This document shows positions 35,228 through 46,246 of a stretch of DNA of 64,000 nt, in pieces. The position numbers and the translations under genes are program-made. Under the pieces are notes generated by a model, which was not told the origin of the DNA, did no database searches, and saw only the letters and a list, made by a program, of their open reading frames with translations. The DNA is from DAIDKA01 sp963726995 (GTDB taxonomy: Bacteria; Pseudomonadota; Gammaproteobacteria; Steroidobacterales; Steroidobacteraceae), in NCBI GenBank assembly GCA_963726995.1, contig CAVSEP010000006.1:186001-250000 (forward strand), in the 5' to 3' direction. Every line of letters starts with the position of its first letter. Position 1 is the first letter of the stretch.

Positions 35228-36460
35228 CTATATCGCTCCGGTTGCCAGGCGTGGCGGATCCTTGAAGAACAGCATGAATAAGACTGCCACCACGACCGCC
35301 ATTATCGCAGGCACCGTCCAGATAGCTTCCCACTGGTGTCGGGTCGCGGCGTCCTGGGCATAGGCATAGTGATCAACCACCGCGCCCGCAGCCCACGAGC
35401 CGATCAGCTGGCCGACGCCGTACGTCACGACATGAATGAAGCCCTGGGCGCTGGCCCGCTGGGTGCGCTGCACCGTCTGATCGACGTAGATCTGGCCGGT
35501 GACGAAGAAGAAGTCGAAGCACACGCCGTGCAGGATGATGCCCGCGTACAGCAGCGACACCAGCGTGCCGTTGTTCCCGAGCGCAAACAGGGCGTAGCGC
35601 GCCACCCAGGCGAACATGCCCACCAGCAACATCTTCTTGACGCCAAGGCGCACGAAGAAGAACGGGATCAGGAACAGGAACAGCACTTCGGACATCTGTC
35701 CCAGGGTCATCTTGCCGGCGGCATTCTGCATGCCCGATTCATTCAGGAATGGATTGGCGAAGCTGTAGTAGAACGACAGCGGAATGCAGATCAGCAAGGA
35801 CCCCAGCGTGAAGATCGCGAAGGAGCGATCCTTCATGTAGGCCAGGGTCTCCAGCCCCAGTGCCTGGAACAGCGCCGGGCGCTTGCCGGCGTTGCCGGGC
35901 GGCGTATGCGGCAGCGTCAGGCAGTACAGCCCCATCGCCAGCGACAGGATTGCGCCGAAGCGCAGCGGCAGGTTGGTGGGCTCGATGGAGTGCCCGAGGA
36001 CGGCCGGCGCCCCGTAGCCTACCAGCAGCCCCACGACGATCCAGCCAATGGAGCCCATGACCCGCACGCCCGGAAACTGACGCGCCGGATCGGTCATCTG
36101 GTGGAAGGACACCGCGTTGGCGAGACCCAAGGTCGGCATGAAGCAGACCGAATACAGCAGCAGCGTCCAGAAGAAGGTGGTCGGATCGGTGATGGTGGAG
36201 ATCCACCACAGGATGGCGGCGCCCAGCAGGTGCAGCACTCCCATGACGATCTGCGCCGGGAAGAACCGATCCGCCAGCATGCCGGCGATCACCGGAGCGA
36301 GGATGGCGCCCCAGTTCACGGTGCTGTAGATGCCGCCGATGGAAACGCCGCTGAAATGAATGGCGGACAGGTAGGTGCTCAAGGTCACATACCAGGAACC
36401 CCAGACGCAGAACTGCAGGAACATCATCACCGAGAGGCGCAGCCGGGTGGTTGGGTGCAT
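35228..36460 (-). CDS. Nucleoside:H+ symporter-like MFS transporter (NupG family)
   Basis: The 410-aa protein has about 12 TM helices and belongs to the NupG/XapB-like branch (MMFLQFCVWGSWYVTLSTYL; HFSGVSIGGIYSTVNWGAILAP; CFDFFFVTGQIYVDQ). In many environmental bacteria this branch sits beside sugar isomerase/epimerase and oxidoreductase genes of glycoside breakdown. Here a Tat-exported isomerase-like gene lies 30 bp upstream on the same strand, so a sugar-conjugate substrate is as likely as a nucleoside. Confidence 0.85.
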   Translation of the reverse strand: MHPTTRLRLSVMMFLQFCVWGSWYVTLSTYLSAIHFSGVSIGGIYSTVNWGAILAPVIAGMLADRFFPAQIVMGVLHLLGAAILWWISTITDPTTFFWTLLLYSVCFMPTLGLANAVSFHQMTDPARQFPGVRVMGSIGWIVVGLLVGYGAPAVLGHSIEPTNLPLRFGAILSLAMGLYCLTLPHTPPGNAGKRPALFQALGLETLAYMKDRSFAIFTLGSLLICIPLSFYYSFANPFLNESGMQNAAGKMTLGQMSEVLFLFLIPFFFVRLGVKKMLLVGMFAWVARYALFALGNNGTLVSLLYAGIILHGVCFDFFFVTGQIYVDQTVQRTQRASAQGFIHVVTYGVGQLIGSWAAGAVVDHYAYAQDAATRHQWEAIWTVPAIMAVVVAVLFMLFFKDPPRLATGAI

Positions 36461-36490
36461 GGGAACCTCGCGATTCTTGTTGTCTTCGGT

Positions 36491-37477
36491 TCAGGCGATG
36501 GTCGAGAGGTACTTCGCGCTGATGGCAATGGAATCGAACGGGTCACCCTTGAACGGAGGCTCCTGCTCGACGAAGAACCGGCGCACACCCGTGGCGTAGG
36601 CCACATCGAGGATCTTGGGCCACGGCAGCATGCCGTTGCCGACTTCGGCCGGATCCTGCTGCATGGCGTAGTTCGCCTTGGTGGTGGCCATCAGGTCCTT
36701 GACGTGCATCATCCTGAAGCGACCCTTGCGGTTCTGCAGGATCTTGATGGGATCCTCGCCGCCGGCGGCCACCCAGCCCACGTCCATTTCGAAATGGACC
36801 AGCTTCGGGTCGGTTTCATTCAGCAGGATTTCCAGCCCGCAGGTGCTGCCGATGGGCCTGAATTCGACATTGTGATTGTGGTAGCTGAGCTTCAGACCCA
36901 CCTTCAGCAGGGCCGCGCCCTTGGTATTCAGGAACGCCGCGGTCGCCTTCCAGTCATCCGCCGTGATCAGCGGACCGATCTGCTCGAGGTAGGCCGCATA
37001 GCCCCCGGCGGCCCCACCCTTGAAGTCCGGCTTGGGCAAGTGCGCGGGCATCAAGAACATGGGCAGCACGACCTCGTCGAGGCCCAGCTCCTGCATCGCG
37101 ACCGCCAGCACCTCGGGCGGCTGATCGAATCCGGGCTCGCCGTTCTGCGACTGGGGCTGAATGTGAATGCTGGTGAACTTCAGCCCGACGTCATCCGCCG
37201 CCTTGCGCACGACCTGCGGGGAGTTACCGTAGAGCCCTGCCAGTTCGACCGTCTGGTAGCCCGCCGCCGCCACCTTGGCCAGCGTGCCGTGCAGGTCCTT
37301 GCGGGCCGCGGCTCCGACCGTGTAAAGCTGTAAGCCCAGGGCAAGCTTGTGGCGCTTGAAGAACGGGGCGGGTTCGGCGGCCAGGTTCCGCAGGCCGGGC
37401 ACGGCCAGGGCCAGCCCCGCCGCAACGGCCTTCAGAACCGTGCGTCGTTCAATCGCGTTGCGGTTGTCAGCGTCCAT
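36491..37477 (-). CDS. Tat-exported sugar phosphate isomerase/epimerase-like TIM-barrel protein
   Basis: The 328-aa protein has a twin-arginine leader (IERRTVLKAVAAGLALA) and a xylose-isomerase-like barrel with LGLQLYTVG, YQTVELAGLYG, LSYHNHNVEF, LVHFEMDVGWV and MMHVKDL. The conserved Glu, His and Asp give the divalent metal site. An exported member suggests action on an imported sugar derivative in the periplasm, with the MFS gene downstream carrying the product inward. Confidence 0.87.
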   Translation of the reverse strand: MDADNRNAIERRTVLKAVAAGLALAVPGLRNLAAEPAPFFKRHKLALGLQLYTVGAAARKDLHGTLAKVAAAGYQTVELAGLYGNSPQVVRKAADDVGLKFTSIHIQPQSQNGEPGFDQPPEVLAVAMQELGLDEVVLPMFLMPAHLPKPDFKGGAAGGYAAYLEQIGPLITADDWKATAAFLNTKGAALLKVGLKLSYHNHNVEFRPIGSTCGLEILLNETDPKLVHFEMDVGWVAAGGEDPIKILQNRKGRFRMMHVKDLMATTKANYAMQQDPAEVGNGMLPWPKILDVAYATGVRRFFVEQEPPFKGDPFDSIAISAKYLSTIA

Positions 37478-37604
37478 CCTGCCCCCCTCACGTCAGACCG
37501 TTGTGATACGTCTGGCGTGCAGAATAGCCGAATCCGGCTGGGGTGGCTGCTACCCCCGAAGCTGGCGGGGTCCGGGCGATACGGCTGGCTGTAGACTGGG
37601 GACG

Positions 37605-37709
37605 CTAGTCTCGATTCGCGTCGCACTCTCGGGAGGCCCACAGGGCCAGACCCATATATATCCCGTACAGCACGATCACCGCACCCACAACCGCATTCAC
37701 GCTGTCCAT
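37605..37709 (-). CDS. 34-aa single-pass membrane protein
   Basis: A short ORF in the gap between the NhaP and isomerase genes. A TGGAGGGT ribosome binding site sits directly before the ATG. The product starts MDSVNAVVGAVIVLYGIYMG, a hydrophobic helix of about 20 residues, then LALWASRECDANRD with a charged tail. The good ribosome binding site, a full TM helix and a polar tail make it a credible small protein. No family recognised. Confidence 0.5.
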   Translation of the reverse strand: MDSVNAVVGAVIVLYGIYMGLALWASRECDANRD

Positions 37710-37768
37710 ACCCTCCACCACATCTTACGTAGTGCGGGAATGCTATTGCCCGCTGAGTTAGCGTGGTG

Positions 37769-37803
37769 TGAAAAAAAAGGTCGGCACTTCGGGCCGATGC
37801 CCA
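37769..37803 (-). terminator. Intrinsic terminator of the NhaP-type antiporter gene
   Basis: On the minus strand, just after the antiporter stop, a hairpin with arms TCGGC and GCCGA (extended by flanking GG/CC) closes a 7-nt CCGAAGT loop. It is followed by eight T residues. Confidence 0.8.
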
Positions 37804-37809
37804 GAGCGT

Positions 37810-38997
37810 TTACGCCGCTTCAGTCCGGCAGGCGAGCCGCAACAAGGGGCGGCACGTCAGACCTTGGATTACGATTGAGAACGCGACCACCGCGACTGTC
37901 ACCGCGATGATGGGATGACGCCACGGCGAGCTCTCCGGAATGCTGTTTACCAGCGCCAAGGCCAGCGCACCACGCAGGCCACCCCAGACCAGGGCGTGCT
38001 GTTGCTGCAGACCCAGGCGACTGACCCCACGCGAGAACAGGGCGCACACCGGGTAGACCGCCGTCATGCGCCCCAAGAGAACGGCGATTGCGGCGACACT
38101 CGCCGTAAACCACAGACCACGGAGGTCCTCGCGCCCCTCGGCGAGGCCGATGAGCAGGAACACGAGCGAGTTCGCGAGAAAGGTGATGAACTCCCAGGTC
38201 GAGCGTACGGCTCGATCGCCAGCCTCCGAAAAGATCCCCCAACGCGGGGCCAGGTTTCCGAGGAGCATGCCGGCGGTTAGAGTGGCCAGTATCCCCGATC
38301 CCCCAAAGTGCTCCGCCAGCAGGAAGGATCCATACGCGGCAACAGTGGTGAGTGCGACCTCAAACAGGTGGTCATCGGTTCGCCCTACCAATACAAAAAC
38401 GACGCCCGCGACAAGCACTCCCGCGAGCAAACCGACCGCAATCGTCACGCCCAAGGTGGTGGCTGCCGCGAGGAAGGTCACCGGATTACCGTCGCTGAAG
38501 CCAATTGCGATGGCAAAAAGCACGGCTGCGGTCGCGTCATTGAGCAGGCTTTCGGCCTCGATCAGCAAAGCGAGTCGGCCACGCGCACCGATCTCCTTGA
38601 GGGTGGCGAGAACCGAGACCGGGTCGGTCGCCGCCATCAGGATGCCGAAGAGAAGGCCGGCGGTAACTGGCCAGTGCGCGAGTCCTGACATGACCGCGGC
38701 GGTCATGAGCGCGGAGAGGATAACGCCGACGGTAGCGAGTGCGACGACGAGCACCAGGTTCGGTCGCAGCGCCTCCCAGCGCAGCTCAAACGCGGCTTCG
38801 AAGACGAGCGGCGGAAGCAGGCCCGTGTAGACGAGCTCCCGGCTCAAAGTGACGGATGGATGCCAGGGCAGAAGCGCCATGCCGATACCGGCAACGACCA
38901 GTCCGACGCTGTATGGGACGTGCAATCGGCGTGCGAAGACCCCCACCACCGTGGCGGCCAGCAGCAGGACGGTCCACGGCGCGATGCTGCTCGTCAC
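37810..38997 (-). CDS. Na+/H+ antiporter, CPA1/NhaP type
   Basis: The 395-aa protein starts at the GTG at 38997 after a GGGAG site and has about 12 TM helices. CPA1 signature segments are LVFEAAFELRW, MAATDPVSVLATLKE and LIEAESLLNDATAAVLF; the ND pair is the ion-binding site. WGGLRGALALALV near the C-terminus is also typical. It exports Na+ (or K+) against protons. There is no long cytoplasmic tail. It lies downstream of the rRNA operon on the same strand, beyond that operon's terminator. Confidence 0.9.
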   Translation of the reverse strand: MTSSIAPWTVLLLAATVVGVFARRLHVPYSVGLVVAGIGMALLPWHPSVTLSRELVYTGLLPPLVFEAAFELRWEALRPNLVLVVALATVGVILSALMTAAVMSGLAHWPVTAGLLFGILMAATDPVSVLATLKEIGARGRLALLIEAESLLNDATAAVLFAIAIGFSDGNPVTFLAAATTLGVTIAVGLLAGVLVAGVVFVLVGRTDDHLFEVALTTVAAYGSFLLAEHFGGSGILATLTAGMLLGNLAPRWGIFSEAGDRAVRSTWEFITFLANSLVFLLIGLAEGREDLRGLWFTASVAAIAVLLGRMTAVYPVCALFSRGVSRLGLQQQHALVWGGLRGALALALVNSIPESSPWRHPIIAVTVAVVAFSIVIQGLTCRPLLRLACRTEAA

Positions 38998-39254
38998 GAG
39001 CGCTCCCGCGTCGTCCACTTTTCGGCAATGTCGACGGTATTGATTGACCGCCAGCAGCGGCGGAATGCACCCGGCATTAGCCGGGCCAGGACACCCGCCA
39101 TATCCCGCGGAACCGATAGACTTTGGTTGGGCACGCGCCACTCCTCGGCTGGCGGCCCGACCAGCTGGAATCCTGTTGGCACGGTTCGGATCCGAGCAAC
39201 ACCCTTGGCCCATGGTAGTGAAGTTCCAAGGCTCCGCAAGGCCTGAACAGCCAC
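38994..39254 (-). CDS. Doubtful 86-aa ORF upstream of the antiporter
   Basis: The 310-bp gap between the antiporter start and 5S rRNA holds one minus-strand ORF with a GTG start. Its stop forms a GTGA overlap with the antiporter start codon, which resembles translational coupling. The product is basic, lacks a recognised motif, and has no clear ribosome binding site. It may be only leader sequence. I see no other gene in this gap. Confidence 0.2.
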   Translation of the reverse strand: MAVQALRSLGTSLPWAKGVARIRTVPTGFQLVGPPAEEWRVPNQSLSVPRDMAGVLARLMPGAFRRCWRSINTVDIAEKWTTRERS

Positions 39255-39260
39255 ACAAAG

Positions 39261-39304
39261 AAAAACGCCCCTGAAGTCTCATCGACCTCAGGGGCGTTTT
39301 GTTT
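39261..39304 (-). terminator. Terminator of the rRNA operon
   Basis: A long inverted repeat has arms ACGCCCCTGA and TCAGGGGCGT with a 14-16-nt loop, flanked by A-rich and T-rich runs on either side. It lies 5 bp past the 3' end of 5S rRNA. The symmetric flanks could make it work in both directions. Confidence 0.9.
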
Positions 39305-39308
39305 GAGA

Positions 39309-39425
39309 GCCTGGCAGTGACCTACTCTAGCATGGCAACAGGCCAAACTACCATCGGCGCAGAGCGTTTTCACTTCCGAGTTCGGAATGGGATCGGGTGG
39401 TTCCCGCTCGCTATTGCCGCCAGGC
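39309..39425 (-). rRNA. rrf: 5S ribosomal RNA
   Basis: This 117-nt gene begins GCCTGGCGGC and ends GCCAGGC on the minus strand, which form the closing helix I. The internal CCGAACTCGGAAGTGAAA loop is the conserved 5S loop sequence. It is last in the rRNA operon, about 197 bp after 23S. Confidence 0.95.
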
Positions 39426-39676
39426 AAACCGTTTTGAGTTCGATGTGCCGGTCCGTGTTACGGGACCGGCTCACCGTTCTCGAATCCATTGAGTTTTTTG
39501 AATCGACGCCATGTCGCGTTCGAATATGGAATGACTCACTCCATATCTATTGCATCGGTCGATAACCATCTTCGGTGTGTGGCCAACTCTTTTGGAGTCA
39601 ACCAAACCCCTTGAGGTTATATGGTCAAGTCTCACGGGCAATTAGTACTGGTTAGCTGAAGCCATCACTGGCCGTA

Positions 39677-39711
<35 letters not shown>

Positions 39712-39755
39712 CCCTTTAGGAGAGTCAAGCTCTCAGGGAGATCTAATCTTGGGGG

Positions 39756-39791
<36 letters not shown>

Positions 39792-39938
39792 TCCGTACAT
39801 AGCTACCCGGCGGTGCTACTAGCGTAACAACCGGCACACCAGAGGTACGTTCATCCCGGTCCTCTCGTACTAAGGACAACTCACCCTCAAATCTCCAACG
39901 GCTACGGAAGATAGGGACCAAACTGTCTCACGACGTTT

Positions 39939-39992
<54 letters not shown>

Positions 39993-39996
39993 GCTA

Positions 39997-40039
<43 letters not shown>

Positions 40040-40065
40040 TCCGTCGATGTGGACTCTTGGGAGGA

Positions 40066-40139
<74 letters not shown>

Positions 40140-40243
40140 TGACCTGCTTTCGCACCTGCTCGACTTGTCAGTCTCGCAGTCAAACACCCTTATGCCATTG
40201 CACTCTGTGCGCGATGACCGACCGCGCTGAGGGTATCATTGCA

Positions 40244-40285
<42 letters not shown>

Positions 40286-40574
40286 ACCCACCATACATTG
40301 TTCCCAGCCCAGATTATGGGCCAAGGTTAGAACTCCGATATTGTCAGGGTGGTATTTCAACGTTGCCTCCACAAGAGCTAGCGCCCCTGCTTCAAAGGCT
40401 CCCACCTATCCTACACAAACAAGATCAAAGTTCAGTGTAAAGCTGTAGTGAAGGTTCACGGGGTCTTTCCGTCTTTCCGCAGCTACGCCGCATCTTCACA
40501 GCGATTTCAACTTCACTGAGTCTCGGGTCGAGACAGTGGGGCCAGCGTTACGCCATTCGTGCAGGTCGGAACTT

Positions 40575-40884
<310 letters not shown>

Positions 40885-41592
40885 CATTTTGTTAGCTTGA
40901 TGTCGCCATCAAGATCGGACTATATCTTCACCACTCAGGGCGAGTGGGTTTGGCGTGTAGTCTCTGAGGATTCTTTCAATCACTTCCGCTTTTGATCTCT
41001 TTCGTTGCTTGCCGTCCATGTTCATCTGGTAGGCCTTTTCAACGATTTCGATCATCCCATGCGGGTTGAGATGCCTCTTCTCCAAGAGTGCATTTACAAC
41101 TTCACGAAACAGTTGGTGATCGCGCTTCTTGCAAGTGAACGGCATGTACCGTTCAAAATAAGGCAACACTCTTTCCGCTATCAGGCGAGTACTCGTAATG
41201 CTGTAGACCAGCACCACTTCGTTTCCTGGTTTTGGATTGATGCGCCCCGCATCGAAGATCGATCTAGCCAGTTCCAGCAGCCCTCGTCTGATCCGGTGCT
41301 GATAGATGAAGAATTCCGCATCTACCAGATATCCGAATCGAGCCGTGGGATGTTTCTTGATTGATACGCAGAGGCTTCCCTCTCCTTCAATCAAGCCTGC
41401 CAAGAACCAACATTTCTGTTCGTGGACTGAAAGCCTTTCCTGCTGATTTGCTGCACTGTGCGGATTGTCACCAGGTGATTCCCTCACTTGGTACCGACAG
41501 ATACTCAGCTGTTCCAGCATATAGCCAAATTTTACAACGGCCACTAAGTGGTAGCGATCCACTATTTCTAGTGAATTCGTTTACTTATCTTA
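40885..41592 (-). mobile_element. Group I intron at 23S position L1923 with homing endonuclease ORF
   Basis: A 708-nt insertion follows U1923. The 5' exon ends AACGGU and the intron ends in G. The internal guide GCCGTT (41536-41541) pairs with the exon, giving U.G at the splice site. Core motifs are R (CTCAGAGACTACACG, 40954-40968) and S (GAAGATATAGTCC, 40917-40929). A P8 hairpin lies between them (CCACTC/GAGTGG, 40931-40947), and P9 is a 7-bp stem with a GCGA tetraloop (40896-40913). The insertion point is the I-CeuI target. These features make an active group I ribozyme likely. Confidence 0.93.
40909..41562 (-). CDS. LAGLIDADG homing endonuclease, I-CeuI-like
   Basis: This 217-aa single-motif protein has LAGLIEGEG at residues 54-62, with E61 at the catalytic acidic position. 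From memory of I-CeuI (218 aa), similar blocks recur: FLAG-x-x-EGE-x-SL, FG-x-x-VD-x-EF, QH, GRI-x-x-K-x-G and a VxPxxExY segment. Single-motif enzymes act as homodimers. It would cut intron-less 23S genes at the site its intron occupies. The start may be GTG 41562 or ATG 41520. The last 20 codons lie on the ribozyme R, P8 and S elements, and the N-terminal 50 codons on the 5' core. Confidence 0.88.
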   Translation of the reverse strand: MDRYHLVAVVKFGYMLEQLSICRYQVRESPGDNPHSAANQQERLSVHEQKCWFLAGLIEGEGSLCVSIKKHPTARFGYLVDAEFFIYQHRIRRGLLELARSIFDAGRINPKPGNEVVLVYSITSTRLIAERVLPYFERYMPFTCKKRDHQLFREVVNALLEKRHLNPHGMIEIVEKAYQMNMDGKQRKRSKAEVIERILRDYTPNPLALSGEDIVRS

Positions 41593-41631
<39 letters not shown>

Positions 41632-42403
41632 CAGGAGCTTCGCCTTGCGGCTGACCCCATCAATTAACCTTCCGGCACCGGGCAGGCGTCAGACCCTATA
41701 CATCCACTTACGTGTTAGCAGAGTCCTGTGTTTTTGATAAACAGTCGCAGCCCCCTATTACCTGTGACCTCTATGAGCTTGTGGAGCAAGTCCACGCACC
41801 CAAGGAGGCATACCTTCTCCCGAAGTTACGGTATTAATTTGCAGAGTTCCTTAACCCGAGTTCTCTCAAGCGCCTTAGCAGATTATCTGCTCGCCCACCA
41901 GTGTCGGTTTACGGTACGGTCGTGACAACCTGAAGCTTAGAGGCTTTTCCCGGAAGCGTGGCATCGATCAATTCGGAAACCGAAGTCTCCTCTCACTCAG
42001 TTCTCGGGGTTGAATGACCCTCCGGATTTACCAGGAAGATCCCCCTACGGCCTTGGACGGCACTGCTGCCGCTGATCTAGCCTTCTCCGTCACCCCATCG
42101 CAGTTGTCATCGGTACTGGAATGTTAACCAGTTTTCCATCGACTACGCCTTTCGGCCTCGCCTTAGGAACCGACTCACCCTCAGCCGATTAACGTGGCTC
42201 AGGAAACCTTGGGCTTTCGGCGAGCGGGTTTTTCACCCGCTTTAACGTTACTCATGTCAGCATTCGCACTTCTCATACCTCCAGCGTGCCTCGCAGCACA
42301 CCTTCGCAGGCTTAGAGAACGCTCCCCTACCGCGTGTATTGCTACACACCCATAGCTTCGGTGCTTGGCTTAGCCCCGTTAAATCTTCCGCGCGAGCCGA
42401 CTA

Positions 42404-42467
<64 letters not shown>

Positions 42468-43633
42468 ATGCCTTCTCACATCGTTTACCACTTAGCCAAA
42501 ACTTTGGGACCTTAGCTGATGGTCTGGGTTATTTCCCTCTTCACAACGGACGTTAGCACCCGCTGTGTGTCTCCCGAGCATTACTTCAGGGTATTCGGAG
42601 TTTGCATGGAGTTGGTAGGCCGAGATGGCCCCCTTCTCCAAACAGTGCTCTACCCCCCTGAGTATTCACTCGAGGCACTACCTAAATAGCTTTCGGGGAG
42701 AACCAGCTATCGCCAGCCTTGATTAGCCTTTCACTCCTATCCACAACTCATCGACGCACTATTGCAACAGTGGTTCGTTCGGACCTCCAATCAGTGTTAC
42801 CTGATCTTCATCCTGGTCATGGATAGATCGACTGGCTTCGGGTCTATTCCCAGCGACTGTGGCGCCCATTTAAGACTCGGTTTCCCTACGGCTCCCCTAT
42901 GCGGTTAGCCTTGCCACTGAAAATAACTCGCTGACCCATTATACAAAAGGTACGCAGTCACTCTCTTGCGAGAGCTCCTACTGCTTGTACGCACACGGTT
43001 TCAGGTTCTATTTCACTCCCCTCTCCGGGGTTCTTTTCGCCTTTCCCTCACGGTACTGGTTCACTATCGGTCGGTAGAGAGTATTTAGCCTTAGAGGATG
43101 GTCCCCCTATGTTCAGACAAGATTGCACGTGTCTCGTCCTACTCTTCGTCAGTCCACGGCTTGCATTTTCGCGTACGGGGCTATCACCCACTATGGCCAG
43201 ACTTTCCAGACTGTTCCACTAACGCTCACCGTTTTTTCCTGACTGGGCTGTTCCCCGTTCGCTCGCCACTACTTAGGGAATCTCGGTTGATTTCTATTCC
43301 TCCGGTTACTGAGATGTTTCAATTCACCGGGTTCGCTCGACATGCCTATTTATTCAGCATGACGTACCTCTTACGAGGTGGGTTTCCCCATTCAGATATC
43401 GCCGGATCGAAGCTTGTTTGCCAGCTCCCCGACGCTTTTCGCAGGCTACCACGTCTTTCATCGCCTTCTACCGCCAAGGCATCCACCATGTGCGCTTATT
43501 CACTTGACCATATAACCCCAAGGAGTTTGGGGATATGGAGCTGATTCATCACATTATGCGAACGCGACATTTCAATCGAAGTAATAGGTCTATTTCGCTT
43601 GAAAATTAGCGTCAATTACAAAAAACTCATCGG

Positions 43634-43647
43634 ATTGTTAAAGAGCA
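43634..43647 (-). promoter_or_regulatory. boxA antitermination element in the 16S-23S spacer
   Basis: TGCTCTTTAACAAT on the minus strand matches the E. coli boxA element and lies between tRNA-Ala and 23S. It is the expected NusB/NusE loading site for rRNA antitermination. Confidence 0.8.
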
Positions 43648-43787
43648 CACGATGTTCTTTTGACATCGCGCGATCAGTCGAACTCACGCATCTCACGAGG
43701 CATGAACTCGAGTCATCGCGCCAATCCCCCTTACGGGGATCATCGTGATACGTGGACAGGCAGGTAACGGAAACCAAACTTCAAGAC

Positions 43788-43863
43788 TGGTGGAGCCAAT
43801 CGGGATCGAACCGATGACCTTCGCGTTGCAAACGCGACGCTCTCCCAGCTGAGCTATGGCCCC
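43788..43863 (-). tRNA. tRNA-Ala (anticodon UGC)
   Basis: This 76-nt gene has an encoded CCA in the 16S-23S spacer. The acceptor GGGGCCA pairs with UGGCUCC, the anticodon arm GCGUU-UGCAA-CGC has UGC, and the T-arm is GGUUCGAUCCC. It is second of the two spacer tRNAs. Confidence 0.96.
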
Positions 43864-43895
43864 TCCCCGAACAGACGCATCATTGCCATGCGACC

Positions 43896-43972
<77 letters not shown>

Positions 43973-44034
43973 AAACTTCTGCAGCTGTCCTGAAATGTTA
44001 AGAGCACGACGGACTGCCGCCCACGTTTTCTCGA

Positions 44035-44061
44035 GCAGGTAACTTGTGTTGGGAACTCGCG
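44035..44061 (-). other. 3' arm of the 16S processing stem
   Basis: On the minus strand this trailer ends AACACAAGTTACCTGC and is complementary over about 24 of 26 positions to the leader arm at 45726-45751. The pair brackets 16S and is the expected RNase III substrate. Confidence 0.75.
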
Positions 44062-44095
44062 CCTCTGACTAAAGCAGAGCGCGTTCGGTCTTTTT

Positions 44096-45633
<1,538 letters not shown>

Positions 45634-45725
45634 AGTGCTTGAAACATCGAAATGAATGGCTCAAAAAAGACTCATTGCTGGACTTCTTTGGTCACTCGGT
45701 CATCTGCACTCTGTCGAGGCATTGA

Positions 45726-45751
45726 CGCGAGTCCCCACACAAGTTACCTGC
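45726..45751 (-). other. 5' arm of the 16S processing stem
   Basis: The leader arm GCAGGTAACTTGTGTG (continuing to ACTCGCG) pairs with the trailer arm at 44035-44061, enclosing the whole 16S sequence in one long helix. Confidence 0.75.
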
Positions 45752-45814
45752 CGAATTTTTAAAAAGCATCCCGGCCGCGGTGGACCAGGAGGTGTTCCCT
45801 CGAAAGGGGGGCGA

Positions 45815-45842
45815 AGTATAAGCGCTTAACGCCTACCGTCAA
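45815..45842 (-). promoter_or_regulatory. rRNA operon promoter P2
   Basis: On the minus strand, -35 TTGACG (45842-45837), a 16-bp spacer, and -10 TATACT (45820-45815). A run of C after the -10 would give a GC-rich discriminator as in stringently controlled rRNA promoters. Confidence 0.75.
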
Positions 45843-45915
45843 CCCCTAATTCAGGCCTCGTTTTGCTCAGGTTTTACGGCCTTTGCCGCGGGCGCTGATC
45901 AACTCGGGGGCGCGC

Positions 45916-45943
45916 AGTATAGCCAAGGACTTCGGGGTGTCAA
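45916..45943 (-). promoter_or_regulatory. rRNA operon promoter P1
   Basis: On the minus strand, consensus -35 TTGACA (45943-45938), a 16-bp spacer, and -10 TATACT (45921-45916), followed by GCGCGCC. An A/T tract at 45955-45966 sits 12-23 bp upstream of the -35, in UP-element position. Confidence 0.8.
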
Positions 45944-46246
45944 CGCAGCGTCACAAAAAAATTATTGCGCGTCACCGTTGTGGGCAAAGCGGCCTGAAAA
46001 ACAGCCGGTTAGGCAGATTTCACCAAAACGCGAACGGCCTCGCAGGAGCTGGCGCTGCAGGGTTCGCCGACAGGCGGATGAATCCCCGCGGTAGGCGGTC
46101 ACCGCCGGTCTGCTGCACTGCGATTCCGGCCGTCGTGCCCCTCGCCCGATGCCTCCGTCGGGCGCCCTGGCAGACCCTCTGCCGGTGGCGGCATTCCCGG
46201 CTCGAAATGCCCCGACCCTGACCAGCGGAGCAAGCTTGAGCTTGTT
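45944..46246. other. Intergenic region between the rRNA promoter and tyrS
   Basis: About 300 bp without a gene. It holds the A/T-rich UP-like tract (45955-45966). Next to the tyrS stop is a small inverted repeat, GAGCAAGC-TTGA-GCTTGTTC, near 46228-46247; without a T-run it is only a weak terminator candidate. Nothing else was seen. Confidence 0.5.

Noticed and set aside
35336..37333. A 665-aa open frame on the plus strand
   Set aside because: It is antisense to the NupG-like and isomerase genes, rich in His, Arg and Gln as expected for a shadow frame in GC-rich DNA, and has no domain or ribosome binding site.
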